Shown here: one piece after another, positions 1 to 8,322 of the stretch
Position numbering within the stretch: the stretch's first letter is position 1
How the letters are laid out: each line of letters begins with the position of its first letter
From: Gloeocapsopsis sp. IPPAS B-1203
GTDB taxonomy: Bacteria > Cyanobacteriota > Cyanobacteriia > Cyanobacteriales > Chroococcidiopsidaceae
Reading direction: 5' to 3'
Length of the DNA stretch: 64,000 bases
Assembly (NCBI RefSeq): GCF_002749975.1
Contig: NZ_PEIG01000008.1
Span: forward strand, 62,001 to 126,000
Position numbers and translations under genes: made by a program
The notes under the pieces: model-generated
Database searches by the model: none
The model's input: only the letters and a program-made list of their open reading frames with translations
Told to the model about the DNA's origin: nothing

Positions 1-1
1 T

Positions 2-364
2 AGTCAGGCGTCATTACAAGTGCAATACTATATGCCGAAAAATCCTACTGCTTTACGCGGTGCAGGTGCTAACCCTACAGTTCTCAAATCCCTTACAACA
101 AATGATTTTGAATTACTTCCAGGTTGTCTTCTCGATGTCACTGCAAACCAATTAGAACGCGATTGCTATCACTTTAAAGCCACACTACCATCAGATCGCC
201 GCTGCTGTTTTTCCTATGCTGGTAATACTGTACAAGTCTCAATCGGCTTTGAAGCCACTCCAGATGAGTTTTTAAGCTACGACAAAGGAATTGACTCCAC
301 AACTGGTAAAGCCACCTGGGGAGCCATTCTTGGCCCATATCGTTTTCGGAGAGTGAGAAGCTAG
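2..364 (+). CDS. CpcT/CpeT-family phycobiliprotein bilin lyase, C-terminal part (5' end outside window)
   Basis: The reading frame is open from the first bases of the window, so this is the 3' part of a gene that begins upstream; the GTG at 20 is internal. The residues ALRGAG, GCLLDV, CCFSYAG, and the ending GKATWGAILGPYRF match the C-terminal half of the CpcT/CpeT fold (DUF1001), a ten-stranded barrel that attaches phycocyanobilin or phycoerythrobilin to a cysteine of phycobiliprotein beta subunits. The family is about 200 residues long, so roughly 40% is missing. It cannot be assigned to CpcT rather than CpeT from this part. The protein would act in the cytoplasm during phycobilisome assembly. 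The family call is firm; the substrate is not shown by the sequence. Confidence 0.8.
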   Translation, partial: SQASLQVQYYMPKNPTALRGAGANPTVLKSLTTNDFELLPGCLLDVTANQLERDCYHFKATLPSDRRCCFSYAGNTVQVSIGFEATPDEFLSYDKGIDSTTGKATWGAILGPYRFRRVRS

Positions 365-471
365 TGGGAGAGTGGGAGTGTTGGCGAGTTGGCAAGTGTT
401 CGAGTAGTAGAGAAATTACCATACCCTCTTACCCTTCTACTCAACTACCCGCCTACCCTTTCGTCACCCAG

Positions 472-1506
472 TCATCCTTGATCTTTCCAATTTGCCCAAT
501 CTTGGGGTCTTAAAAAGGTTTCGTACAACTCAGCTTCTGGAGTATTTGGTTCAGGTTCGTAACAATATTCCCAACGTACTAATGGTGGTAACGACATCAG
601 AATTGACTCAGTACGTCCATTAGTCTGTAAGCCAAAAATAGTACCTCGGTCATAGACTAAATTAAACTCTACATACCGACCTCGACGATAAAGCTGGAAA
701 TCACGTTCGCGATCGCCATACTCGATATCTTTGCGCCGCTTGACAATTGGTACATATGCTGGTATGAAAGCGTTGCCACAATCTTGCACGAAAGCAAAAA
801 GTTCTTCCCAACCGCGCCGCGGTAAATCGCCGAGAGAGTTACTATAGGCAGCTGATATGCCATCGGGAGTAGGACCGCGATACAACTGTCCTTGCCCATC
901 TTGGTAGTCAAAAAAGATACCGCCAACCCCTCTTGTTTCCTGGCGATGCTTGAGATAAAAATACTCATCACACCACCGCTTAAAGGTTGGGTAATATTCT
1001 GAGTGGTGAGTATCACAGGCTTGCTTAAGAGTTGTGTGAAAATGCCTAGCATCTTCAGCAAATGGATAGTAAGGGGTTAAGTCTGCACCCCCGCCAAACC
1101 ACCATACTGGACCTGCTTCAAAGTAACGATAATTCAGGTGAACAGTGGGGACATAGGGATTTCGCGGATGCAACACTAATGAAGTACCTGTCGCAAACCA
1201 TTTATGTCCTGCTGCTTCGGGACGCTGTGCCAAAATCGAAGGGGGTAGATGCGAACCCCACACTTCTGAAAAACCAACACCGCCTTGTTCAAAGATTGCA
1301 CCATCACGCATGACACGCGATCGCCCACCGCCACCTTCTTCGCGATCCCAAGAGTCTTGGCGAAACTTACCAACTCCATCTAGTTGCTCTAACTCCTGAC
1401 AGATGTTATCTTGCAGATTCTGCATGAGCTGTTTAACTCTGGCTTTTGCATCTTCTGGTGGTGGAGATTGGAAAGAAGATATCTGAGGATTTAAAGCAGT
1501 CGTCAT
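472..1506 (-). CDS. hemF: Oxygen-dependent coproporphyrinogen III oxidase
   Basis: This 344-residue protein has the length and signature of aerobic HemF, which decarboxylates two propionates of coproporphyrinogen III to give protoporphyrinogen IX for haem and chlorophyll. The family signature around residues 120-160 is visible ([21 protein letters not shown]), as are the conserved stretches [17 protein letters not shown] and [15 protein letters not shown]. The ATG at 1506 is chosen because the N-terminus then matches the usual cyanobacterial length. The gene is transcribed away from the following spacer, which contains a perfect 8-bp inverted repeat about 95 bp upstream of the start. It ends about 110 bp from the convergent bilin lyase gene. 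Confidence 0.97.
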   Translation of the reverse strand: MTTALNPQISSFQSPPPEDAKARVKQLMQNLQDNICQELEQLDGVGKFRQDSWDREEGGGGRSRVMRDGAIFEQGGVGFSEVWGSHLPPSILAQRPEAAGHKWFATGTSLVLHPRNPYVPTVHLNYRYFEAGPVWWFGGGADLTPYYPFAEDARHFHTTLKQACDTHHSEYYPTFKRWCDEYFYLKHRQETRGVGGIFFDYQDGQGQLYRGPTPDGISAAYSNSLGDLPRRGWEELFAFVQDCGNAFIPAYVPIVKRRKDIEYGDRERDFQLYRRGRYVEFNLVYDRGTIFGLQTNGRTESILMSLPPLVRWEYCYEPEPNTPEAELYETFLRPQDWANWKDQG

Positions 1507-1598
1507 AAGTCAACTTATCTTAAAAGCGATATTTCCAAAATTTGTGCCGAGTCGAGTCAATAAAGGTGTTTTGTCTTGCTATCAACATTTATAAACTG

Positions 1599-1621
1599 AG
1601 GCACAAATAATAATTGTGCCT
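1599..1621. promoter_or_regulatory. Perfect 8-bp inverted repeat upstream of hemF
   Basis: AGGCACAA and TTGTGCCT flank a 7-base A/T-rich centre. The position, roughly 95-115 bp before the hemF start codon on the other strand, suits an operator or a 5'-UTR hairpin. No T-run follows on either strand, so a terminator is less likely. The function is inference. Confidence 0.35.
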
Positions 1622-1868
1622 TGTTCTGCCCCTTCAATTTTAAAATGCAACAATTCTTTCCACAGCACTCGCACACCGAGGTCAGATGCGTCTGCTGTTG
1701 CTATCAAAAATACTAAGGTTAAGCACGCATTATTTTTTTATCAAGTTCTACCATTCGAGAGAAGACAACAGCTAAATTATCTTAGACAGTCTGACTAGTC
1801 AATTGACTGTTACAGATGAAATAGGCAGCAATTGAAATTTTTCGATAAACATACTAGATTTTAGCGAA

Positions 1869-1889
1869 GTAGCTTATTTGATAAGCTAC
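1869..1889. promoter_or_regulatory. Perfect 9-bp inverted repeat with 3-base loop
   Basis: GTAGCTTAT and ATAAGCTAC are separated by TTG and lie about 75 bp before the SRPBCC start codon. It could be an operator or a leader hairpin of that gene; nothing in the sequence decides which. Confidence 0.3.
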
Positions 1890-1962
1890 ACTGAGCGCTC
1901 AAATTAGTAGCGATCGCCAAAGAATACGCTGGCAAAGCGCTACAGACAGGAGGATTAGAAAA

Positions 1963-2487
1963 ATGCGAGGCTGGTTGTCCAAAATTATTCACCGCAAAGG
2001 TCGCCGGTTTCAATGTTCTTTAGTGCGAACATACCGAGAAATTAGTCCTGCCTCGGTGGATGAACTTTGGCAAAAAGTCGTAAACTTAGCAGATGTTTCT
2101 TGGCATCCGTTGCTCACTAGCACTAATGTTCCCAATGGTTTAGTACCCAAACCAGGTTTGATTTTTCAAGCAGTAACGCGCCTTGGTCCTATTCCCATTA
2201 AGATTTTTGTGGAGCGCGTAAATCCTGGAGAAATGATGAGTGTCAGAGTGTTGTCTATTCCAGGTGTAGAAGAACGAGTCATTTACCGCGTAGAGTCAAC
2301 AGTGTGTGGTACTTGTGTTTCTTACTCTGTCACATTGAATGGTTGGTTATCACCTCTCATCTGGTCTTTAATTAAACCTCGTGCAGCAAAAGTTGCTGCG
2401 GCGTTGGCAGCTGCTACCGAACAAGCAACAAATAGTGCCTTGTCACCAAAACCAAAATCTTTAAAAGATAGTTGTTTTGACTTCTAA
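1963..2487 (+). CDS. SRPBCC-family (START/Bet v1-like fold) protein
   Basis: The 174-residue product resembles the polyketide-cyclase/dehydrase-like SRPBCC proteins: a basic N-terminus, then a region pairing a tryptophan-rich motif (DVSWHPLL at about residues 45-52) with alternating strands (GLIFQAV, PIKIFVERV, VEERVIYRVE) and a long alanine-rich C-terminal helix (about 140-157). These domains bind hydrophobic ligands in a deep cavity; some are enzymes, others carriers. The start is supported by an excellent Shine-Dalgarno sequence, AGGAGG at 1948-1953, nine bases before the ATG. No neighbour points to a ligand. The protein has no signal peptide or membrane segment and should be cytoplasmic. 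The fold call is moderately sure; the function is unknown. Confidence 0.7.
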   Translation: MRGWLSKIIHRKGRRFQCSLVRTYREISPASVDELWQKVVNLADVSWHPLLTSTNVPNGLVPKPGLIFQAVTRLGPIPIKIFVERVNPGEMMSVRVLSIPGVEERVIYRVESTVCGTCVSYSVTLNGWLSPLIWSLIKPRAAKVAAALAAATEQATNSALSPKPKSLKDSCFDF

Positions 2488-2600
2488 GCAACGGTAAGAA
2501 CTCCTACATCACAATATGCTGCTATCCAACTACTACAGCTATAAAATTTAATAGCCGTATTAGGTTGGGTCAATATATTTTGACGCAGTTAGAGGACAAC

Positions 2601-3038
2601 ATGAATACACTTTACGACCGAGACTTTTATCAATGGATCGAAACAACTGTTAATCAATTAAGGCAACAGAAGTTTGACTTAGTTGATTGGGAGAATCTGA
2701 TTGAGGAACTAGAGGGATTGGGCAGGAGTGAGAAACGAGCAGTTAGAAGCCATTTAGTGATTTTATTGCTGCACCTACTTAAATGGCAGTATCAACCAGA
2801 GTACCAAAGTCGGAGCTGGCGAACATCTGTCAATAATGCCAGAAGACAACTGATGAAATTACTGAAAGATAATCCAAGTTTGGCTGGAGATTTTCTTTTA
2901 GAATCAGTTCCTGATGCCTATGAAGAGGCGAAGGAAACAGCAAGTGAAGAAACAACTATTTTTCTGGAAAACTTTCCCGATGCTTGTCCCTATACAGTTG
3001 AGCAACTATTAGCTAAGGATTGGCTGCCGCGATCTTAG
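2601..3038 (+). CDS. DUF29 family protein
   Basis: The 145-residue product begins with the typical DUF29 opening (LYDRDFYQWIETTVNQLR), followed by the conserved DWENLIEELE and GRSEKRAVRSHL segments, a helix LLLHLLKWQYQP, and the ending of the family (CPYTVEQLLAKDWLP). DUF29 proteins are small, helical, cytoplasmic proteins expanded in cyanobacteria, with no established function. I place the start at 2601 because the frame opened further upstream has no ribosome-binding site, while AGAGGA lies a suitable distance before this ATG. The gene stands alone between the SRPBCC gene and mrp. Confidence 0.85.
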   Translation: MNTLYDRDFYQWIETTVNQLRQQKFDLVDWENLIEELEGLGRSEKRAVRSHLVILLLHLLKWQYQPEYQSRSWRTSVNNARRQLMKLLKDNPSLAGDFLLESVPDAYEEAKETASEETTIFLENFPDACPYTVEQLLAKDWLPRS

Positions 3039-3254
3039 GTGACTATTTTTTGCTGCAGGCATTGATGACAGCATGAGCAACGGAGCCAGATCGGGGAGGA
3101 AATACTGCTTTCTACCGCGATGCTCAACGACAATGGCTTTATGTTCTAATGTCTCATTCTCAGATACTCACTAAGTACAGCACTTGCCCGTTAAGATCTA
3201 GGCAGGAGGCAATTTCATTGCCACAGTTGCGCCTTGCGTGAGAGTAAATCACCT

Positions 3255-4325
3255 ATGTTAGAAACACTCAACTCCAGTTCCGTCTTAGAAGTTTTGCGCC
3301 CCGTGCAAGATCCAGAACTCCGCAAAAGTTTGGTGGAACTGAATATGATTCGCAATGTCAAGATTGACAATGGCAAGGTTAGCTTCACCTTAGTTTTAAC
3401 AACTCCAGCTTGTCCATTACGTGAATTCATTGTTGAAGACTGTCAAAAGGCTGTTAAGCAGTTACCTGGTGTAACTGATGTTGCTGTTGATGTGACAGCT
3501 GAAACTCCACAACAAAAAAGTTTACCTGACCGAACGGGAATTTCTGGTGTCAAAAATATTTTGGCAGTTTCTAGTGGTAAAGGAGGAGTAGGAAAAAGTA
3601 CTGTTGCAGTTAATATTGCGGTTGCGCTTGCCCAAACAGGAGCAAAAGTCGGATTACTCGATGCTGATATTTATGGACCAAACGCACCAACAATGTTAGG
3701 ACTTGGAGAAACTCAAGTCATGGTACGGCAAGGTCAACAAGGTGAAGTGCTAGAACCTGCATTCAATCATGGTGTAAAACTGGTATCAATGGGATTTCTC
3801 ATTGATCGCGACCAACCCGTGATTTGGCGCGGACCAATGCTCAATGGTATTATTCGCCAGTTCTTGTATCAAGTTGAGTGGGGAGAACTCGACTATCTGA
3901 TTGTTGATATGCCACCAGGAACAGGAGATGCCCAGTTGACACTAACCCAAGCTGTACCAATGGCGGGTGCAGTGATTGTCACAACACCCCAAACTGTAGC
4001 ATTACTTGATTCGCGCAAAGGCTTGCGGATGTTCCAACAAATGCAAGTGCCAGTGTTAGGTATTGTAGAAAATATGAGCTACTTTATTCCGCCAGATATG
4101 CCAGAAAAGCAATACGACATCTTCGGTTCTGGTGGTGGAGAAAAAACCGCAGCAGAACTTGGCATACCGTTACTCGGATGCGTACCGTTAGAAATCTCGC
4201 TGCGTCAAGGTGGCGATCGCGGTGTCCCTATTGTTGTTGCCTACCCCGATTCTGCCTCTGCAAAAGCTCTAAAGGCGATCGCACTTAGTATTGCTGGTAA
4301 AGTCTCTGTCGCCGCCTTAACTTAG
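3255..4325 (+). CDS. mrp: Mrp/NBP35-family iron-sulfur cluster carrier P-loop ATPase
   Basis: This 356-residue protein has an N-terminal MIP18-like (DUF59) domain (about residues 5-80) and a ParA/MinD-type P-loop domain with the deviant Walker A SSGKGGVGKST at about 106-116, then LLDADIYGP, and the Mrp signature DMPPGTGD. Mrp/ApbC proteins bind an Fe-S cluster and hand it to apo-proteins; here the Fe-S-rich photosystem gene psaC lies 1.6 kb downstream on the same strand. The ATG at 3255 is preferred over the TTG at 3234 because it gives the N-terminus seen in cyanobacterial Mrp proteins (MLETLNSSSVLEVLRPVQD). The gene is complete and shows ordinary codon use. Confidence 0.95.
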   Translation: MLETLNSSSVLEVLRPVQDPELRKSLVELNMIRNVKIDNGKVSFTLVLTTPACPLREFIVEDCQKAVKQLPGVTDVAVDVTAETPQQKSLPDRTGISGVKNILAVSSGKGGVGKSTVAVNIAVALAQTGAKVGLLDADIYGPNAPTMLGLGETQVMVRQGQQGEVLEPAFNHGVKLVSMGFLIDRDQPVIWRGPMLNGIIRQFLYQVEWGELDYLIVDMPPGTGDAQLTLTQAVPMAGAVIVTTPQTVALLDSRKGLRMFQQMQVPVLGIVENMSYFIPPDMPEKQYDIFGSGGGEKTAAELGIPLLGCVPLEISLRQGGDRGVPIVVAYPDSASAKALKAIALSIAGKVSVAALT

Positions 4326-4395
4326 AAATCAGGACGTTTGGATGAAAAATAAGTACACTTGGTTTTACTGAATTCCTTGACCTCTGACCTCCCAT

Positions 4396-5649
4396 ATGCT
4401 ACGAATCTTATCTCCTCTGCGCTGGAAATATTGGCTAGCAGCGTGGCAACAAGTTGATTGGTTATTGCTTATTGCCGTGGTTGGCTTAACTGTGTTTGGT
4501 GGAGTTATGATCCGCAGTGCAGAACTAAATCAAGGGTTAACTGATTGGTGGCAGCATTGGCTTGTGGGTGGTATCGGTTTGATACTGGCGCTAATCATTG
4601 CACGTTGTCGCTACGAGAACTTATTGCAGTGGCATTGGGTTATCTATGCGCTGACCAATATTTCGCTATTGATTGTGATTTTTATTGGTACTACAGCTAA
4701 AGGTGCGCAACGTTGGATCAGTATTGGTGGCTTTAATATCCAACCTTCAGAGTTTGCCAAAATAGGAGTTATTATTACTTTAGCAGCCGTGCTACACTCG
4801 CGAACTGCAGCAACCATTCCGGCTGTCATAAGAGCATTAGCTGTAACTGCAATTCCTTGGTTATTAGTGTTTGTTCAACCTGACTTGGGTACATCCCTTG
4901 TTTTTGGGGCAATTACACTTGGAATGCTCTATTGGGGTAATGCTAATCCTGGTTGGCTAGTACTACTAATTTCTCCGATTGTCGCTGTTATTTTATTTAG
5001 TGTCTATCTACCTGCATGGTTTGTCTGGGCGACAACTATGAGTGTTATAGCTTGGCAAACTTTGCCTTGGCGTTGGTTAGGAGCATTAGGTGCGATCGCT
5101 ACTAATTTTGCGGCTGGTCAATTAGGTTATGTTCTTTGGGGATTATTGCAAGACTACCAAAAAGATCGCTTAATTTTGTTCCTCAACCCCGAAAAAGATC
5201 CGCTTGGCGGTGGCTATCATCTGATTCAATCGCGGATCACTATTGGCGCAGGACAATTGTGGGGACAAGGTTTATATCAAGGAACGCAAACACAACTTAA
5301 TTTTGTTCCAGAACAACATACGGATTTTATTTTCTCAGTCATTGGAGAAGAACTAGGCTTTGTTGGTGGTTTAGCAGTGTTATTTGTATTTTGGTTAATT
5401 TGTCTACGCTTGGTGCATATTGCTCAAACTGCCAAAGATAACTTCGGTTCTTTGTTGGCTATTGGTGTTTTATCAATGGTTGTTTTTCAGGCGATCGTTA
5501 ATATTGCGATGACTATTGGACTTGCGCCTGTAACTGGCATTCCTCTGCCCTGGCTGAGTTACGGACGATCAGCATTACTCACAAACTTTATTGCTATTGG
5601 TATTGTTGAATCTGTCGCCAATTACCGCCAAAAACGATTCAAATTTTAG
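4396..5649 (+). CDS. rodA: RodA, SEDS-family peptidoglycan glycosyltransferase
   Basis: The 417-residue product is a polytopic membrane protein of the FtsW/RodA/SpoVE family, with about ten hydrophobic segments. The family signature RWISIGGFNIQPSEFAK is at about residues 109-125, the catalytic-loop motif QPDLGTSLVF at about 160, and the late motifs HTDFIFSVIGEELGF and PLPWLSYGRSALL are present. SEDS proteins polymerise glycan strands from lipid II together with a class B penicillin-binding protein. The long form with extra hydrophobic material between residues 170 and 260 is the type found in cyanobacteria as RodA. It follows mrp by 70 bp on the same strand. Confidence 0.95.
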   Translation: MLRILSPLRWKYWLAAWQQVDWLLLIAVVGLTVFGGVMIRSAELNQGLTDWWQHWLVGGIGLILALIIARCRYENLLQWHWVIYALTNISLLIVIFIGTTAKGAQRWISIGGFNIQPSEFAKIGVIITLAAVLHSRTAATIPAVIRALAVTAIPWLLVFVQPDLGTSLVFGAITLGMLYWGNANPGWLVLLISPIVAVILFSVYLPAWFVWATTMSVIAWQTLPWRWLGALGAIATNFAAGQLGYVLWGLLQDYQKDRLILFLNPEKDPLGGGYHLIQSRITIGAGQLWGQGLYQGTQTQLNFVPEQHTDFIFSVIGEELGFVGGLAVLFVFWLICLRLVHIAQTAKDNFGSLLAIGVLSMVVFQAIVNIAMTIGLAPVTGIPLPWLSYGRSALLTNFIAIGIVESVANYRQKRFKF

Positions 5650-5882
5650 TTAGCTATTAAAGCTAGTACTCGGTAATGGGTAATAGGCAGTCTAAATCGC
5701 CACTCACTAGTTTTTCTATGTCTGTAAGGAATTCTGATACTACCGACGTCAACTTTCGCTGCGAGCAATTCCCTGACCCCCAATCCCCGATTTCTGACCC
5801 CTTTCTATTACAGAATTTAAAGTTCTGTAGCCTTTTGCTGAAACCGACTTCATCAGTGCGGTAAACTATGCCTTGAATATGA

Positions 5883-6170
<288 letters not shown>

Positions 6171-6274
6171 GAATCTTTGAACTTCTCTGGCAACGAAATC
6201 AAGTTTAATATCAAGCGTCTTAAGCAAGAGTACCTTTTACTTGATTTTAATTGTCCAAATTCAATTCAACAGTT

Positions 6275-6300
6275 GGGGAAGTTTTATTCCCCTTTTTCTT
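6275..6300 (+). terminator. Intrinsic terminator of psaC
   Basis: GGGGAA (6275-6280) and TTCCCC (6287-6292) form a 6-bp G/C-rich stem with a GTTTTA loop, directly followed by TTTTTCTTTCTT. It lies about 105 bases after the psaC stop and 120 before glmS, separating the two units. Confidence 0.8.
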
Positions 6301-6421
6301 TCTTAAGACAGAAGCTTCTTCAAACAAAGCATGGCGATCGCAAAAACTCAGTTCTTGACGATTTAAAATTGGTTATGTAGGTTTGACAAGACAGAGCAAT
6401 TAATCAAGAGTGGTGGTGTAA

Positions 6422-8308
6422 ATGTGCGGAATCGTTGGCTATATTGGCACTCAAGCAGCTACAGAAATTTTACTTTCTGGTCTAGAAAAACTAGAGTATC
6501 GGGGCTATGATTCCGCAGGAATTGCCACCATCTTTGAAGGTGAAATTCATTGTGTACGAGCAAAAGGTAAACTTCACAATCTCCGAGAAAAATTAGAACG
6601 AACTGAGAATCCTGCCCAAATTGGTATTGGACACACGCGTTGGGCAACACATGGCAAGCCCGAAGAGTACAACGCTCATCCACATATGGACATGGCGATG
6701 CGGGTAGCAGTTGTACAAAACGGCATTATTGAAAACTATCGCGAGTTACGCGAGGAACTCAAACAACTCGGACACGAGTTTCGCTCAGAAACTGATACTG
6801 AAGTCATTCCGCACCTCATTGCACAGTTTCTCAAAAACAAAAATTCGCATTCTTCGCCCTTTTTAGAAGCCGTTAGACAAGCCGTCAATAAGCTTGAGGG
6901 GGCGTTTGCGATCGCAGTCATTTCTGCGGACTACCCTGATGAACTGATTATTGCCCGACAACAAGCACCACTAGCAATTGGTTTTGGTCAAGGGGAATTT
7001 TTTTGTGCCTCTGATACTCCAGCTTTAGTACCACACACCCGCGCAGTGCTGGCATTAGAAAATGGTGAAGTGGCAAAATTAACACCCTTAGGTGTGGAAG
7101 TGTATAACTTTTCAGGCGATCGCTTGAAAAAACAGCCTCGTAGACTTAACTGGAATCCGGTTATGGTAGAAAAACAAGGATTCCGACATTTCATGCTCAA
7201 AGAAATCTACGAGCAACCTGGAGTCGTCAGAACATTTATTGAAGCTTATCTTAAAGACAACTGGAAGCCTGATAACGCTACAGAAACACCAATCAAACTC
7301 AATCTACCCGAACATCTATACGCTGACTTAGAGCAAGTGCAAATTGTTGCTTGTGGCACAAGCTGGCACGCTAGCCTAATCGGGAAGTACTTACTCGAAC
7401 AGTTGGCAGGAATTCCGACTATGGTGCAATACTCCTCAGAATTTCGCTATGCACCACCACCTTTAACAACAAATACACTCATGATTGGCGTTACTCAATC
7501 AGGAGAAACTGCTGATACTTTGGCAGCATTGGCGATGGAAAAAGAACGCCGTAGAGATGTCTCACCAGAGTATCAAGTGAGATTATTAGGAATTACCAAC
7601 CGCCTCGATAGTTCAATTGCAACAATTGCTGCTCACTTAATAGATACTCACGCGGGTATTGAAATCGGTGTTGCAGCAACCAAGAGTTTTATTTCTCAGT
7701 TGTTAGCATTTTATTGCTTAGCGTTAGATTTAGGCTTTCGCCGTAAAACATTGTCACCACATCGTTTGTATGAAATTCTTCAAGGAATACGTCAGTTACC
7801 TGCGCAGATTGAGTTAATTTTAGAAAGCCAAGAACGTTATATCCAAGAATTAACGCATCAATTTAACGACACGCAAGACTTTATTTTTATTGGACGCGGT
7901 ATTAATTTCCCCATTGCTTTAGAAGCCGCGTTGAAATTGAAAGAAATTAGCTATATTCATGCCGAAGGATATCCCGCCGGAGAACTCAAACATGGACCAA
8001 TTGCATTGTTAGATGCTAAAGTGCCTGTCGTTGCGATCGCCATGCCTGGTAGTGTTTACGAAAAAGTGATATCTAACGCCCAAGAAGCCAAAGCACGTGA
8101 TTCGCAGCTCGTTGGGGTGACTTCAATGAATGATTCTGAAGCAGTTGAGACCTTTGATGACTTGATTCCTGTTCCTGCTGTAGAAGAGTTACTTTCACCC
8201 ATTATTAGTGTAATTCCTTTACAGTTATTGGCTTACCACATTGCGGCACGTCGCGGCTTAGATGTCGATCAACCACGAAATTTAGCAAAGTCTGTAACTG
8301 TTGAGTAA
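6422..8308 (+). CDS. glmS: Glutamine--fructose-6-phosphate aminotransferase (isomerising)
   Basis: GlmS makes glucosamine-6-phosphate from fructose-6-phosphate and glutamine, the first step to UDP-GlcNAc for peptidoglycan and surface polysaccharide. The 628-residue product starts with MCGIVGYIG, so Cys2 becomes the N-terminal nucleophile of the class II glutaminase domain (residues 2 to about 220; GHTRWATHG, NGIIENY). Two SIS sugar-isomerase domains follow (CGTSWHA, SGETADT, GRGINFPIA, EISYIHAEGYPAGELKHGP), and the C-terminus PRNLAKSVTVE is the conserved active-site tail. The length is normal. The 120-base leader after the psaC terminator shows no recognisable glmS ribozyme. It ends 14 bp from the convergent hydrolase gene. 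Confidence 0.98.
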   Translation: MCGIVGYIGTQAATEILLSGLEKLEYRGYDSAGIATIFEGEIHCVRAKGKLHNLREKLERTENPAQIGIGHTRWATHGKPEEYNAHPHMDMAMRVAVVQNGIIENYRELREELKQLGHEFRSETDTEVIPHLIAQFLKNKNSHSSPFLEAVRQAVNKLEGAFAIAVISADYPDELIIARQQAPLAIGFGQGEFFCASDTPALVPHTRAVLALENGEVAKLTPLGVEVYNFSGDRLKKQPRRLNWNPVMVEKQGFRHFMLKEIYEQPGVVRTFIEAYLKDNWKPDNATETPIKLNLPEHLYADLEQVQIVACGTSWHASLIGKYLLEQLAGIPTMVQYSSEFRYAPPPLTTNTLMIGVTQSGETADTLAALAMEKERRRDVSPEYQVRLLGITNRLDSSIATIAAHLIDTHAGIEIGVAATKSFISQLLAFYCLALDLGFRRKTLSPHRLYEILQGIRQLPAQIELILESQERYIQELTHQFNDTQDFIFIGRGINFPIALEAALKLKEISYIHAEGYPAGELKHGPIALLDAKVPVVAIAMPGSVYEKVISNAQEAKARDSQLVGVTSMNDSEAVETFDDLIPVPAVEELLSPIISVIPLQLLAYHIAARRGLDVDQPRNLAKSVTVE

Positions 8309-8322
8309 ACTGCTGCTCGCGA

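Larger units (their letters stand above)
1507..1962. other. 456-bp divergent spacer between hemF and the SRPBCC gene
   Basis: No convincing gene is present; a 60-codon frame at 1616-1798 has no ribosome-binding site, no family resemblance and poor codon use. The spacer holds two perfect inverted repeats, at 1599-1621 and 1869-1889, listed separately. Promoters for hemF (minus) and for the downstream plus-strand gene must lie here, but I cannot place -10 and -35 boxes confidently. Confidence 0.5.

Noticed and set aside
1616-1798. 60-codon plus-strand frame upstream of the SRPBCC gene
   Set aside because: No ribosome-binding site, no family resemblance, and it overlaps the hemF promoter region.
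5676-5864. 62-codon frame between rodA and psaC
   Set aside because: It is made largely of simple CCCTGACCCC- and GGTAATGGG-type repeats and has no ribosome-binding site.
6177-6380. 67-codon frame after psaC
   Set aside because: It runs through the psaC terminator hairpin and lacks a usable start signal.
6301-6421. Possible glmS ribozyme or riboswitch before glmS
   Set aside because: The leader after the psaC terminator is short and shows none of the conserved ribozyme core that I could recognise.
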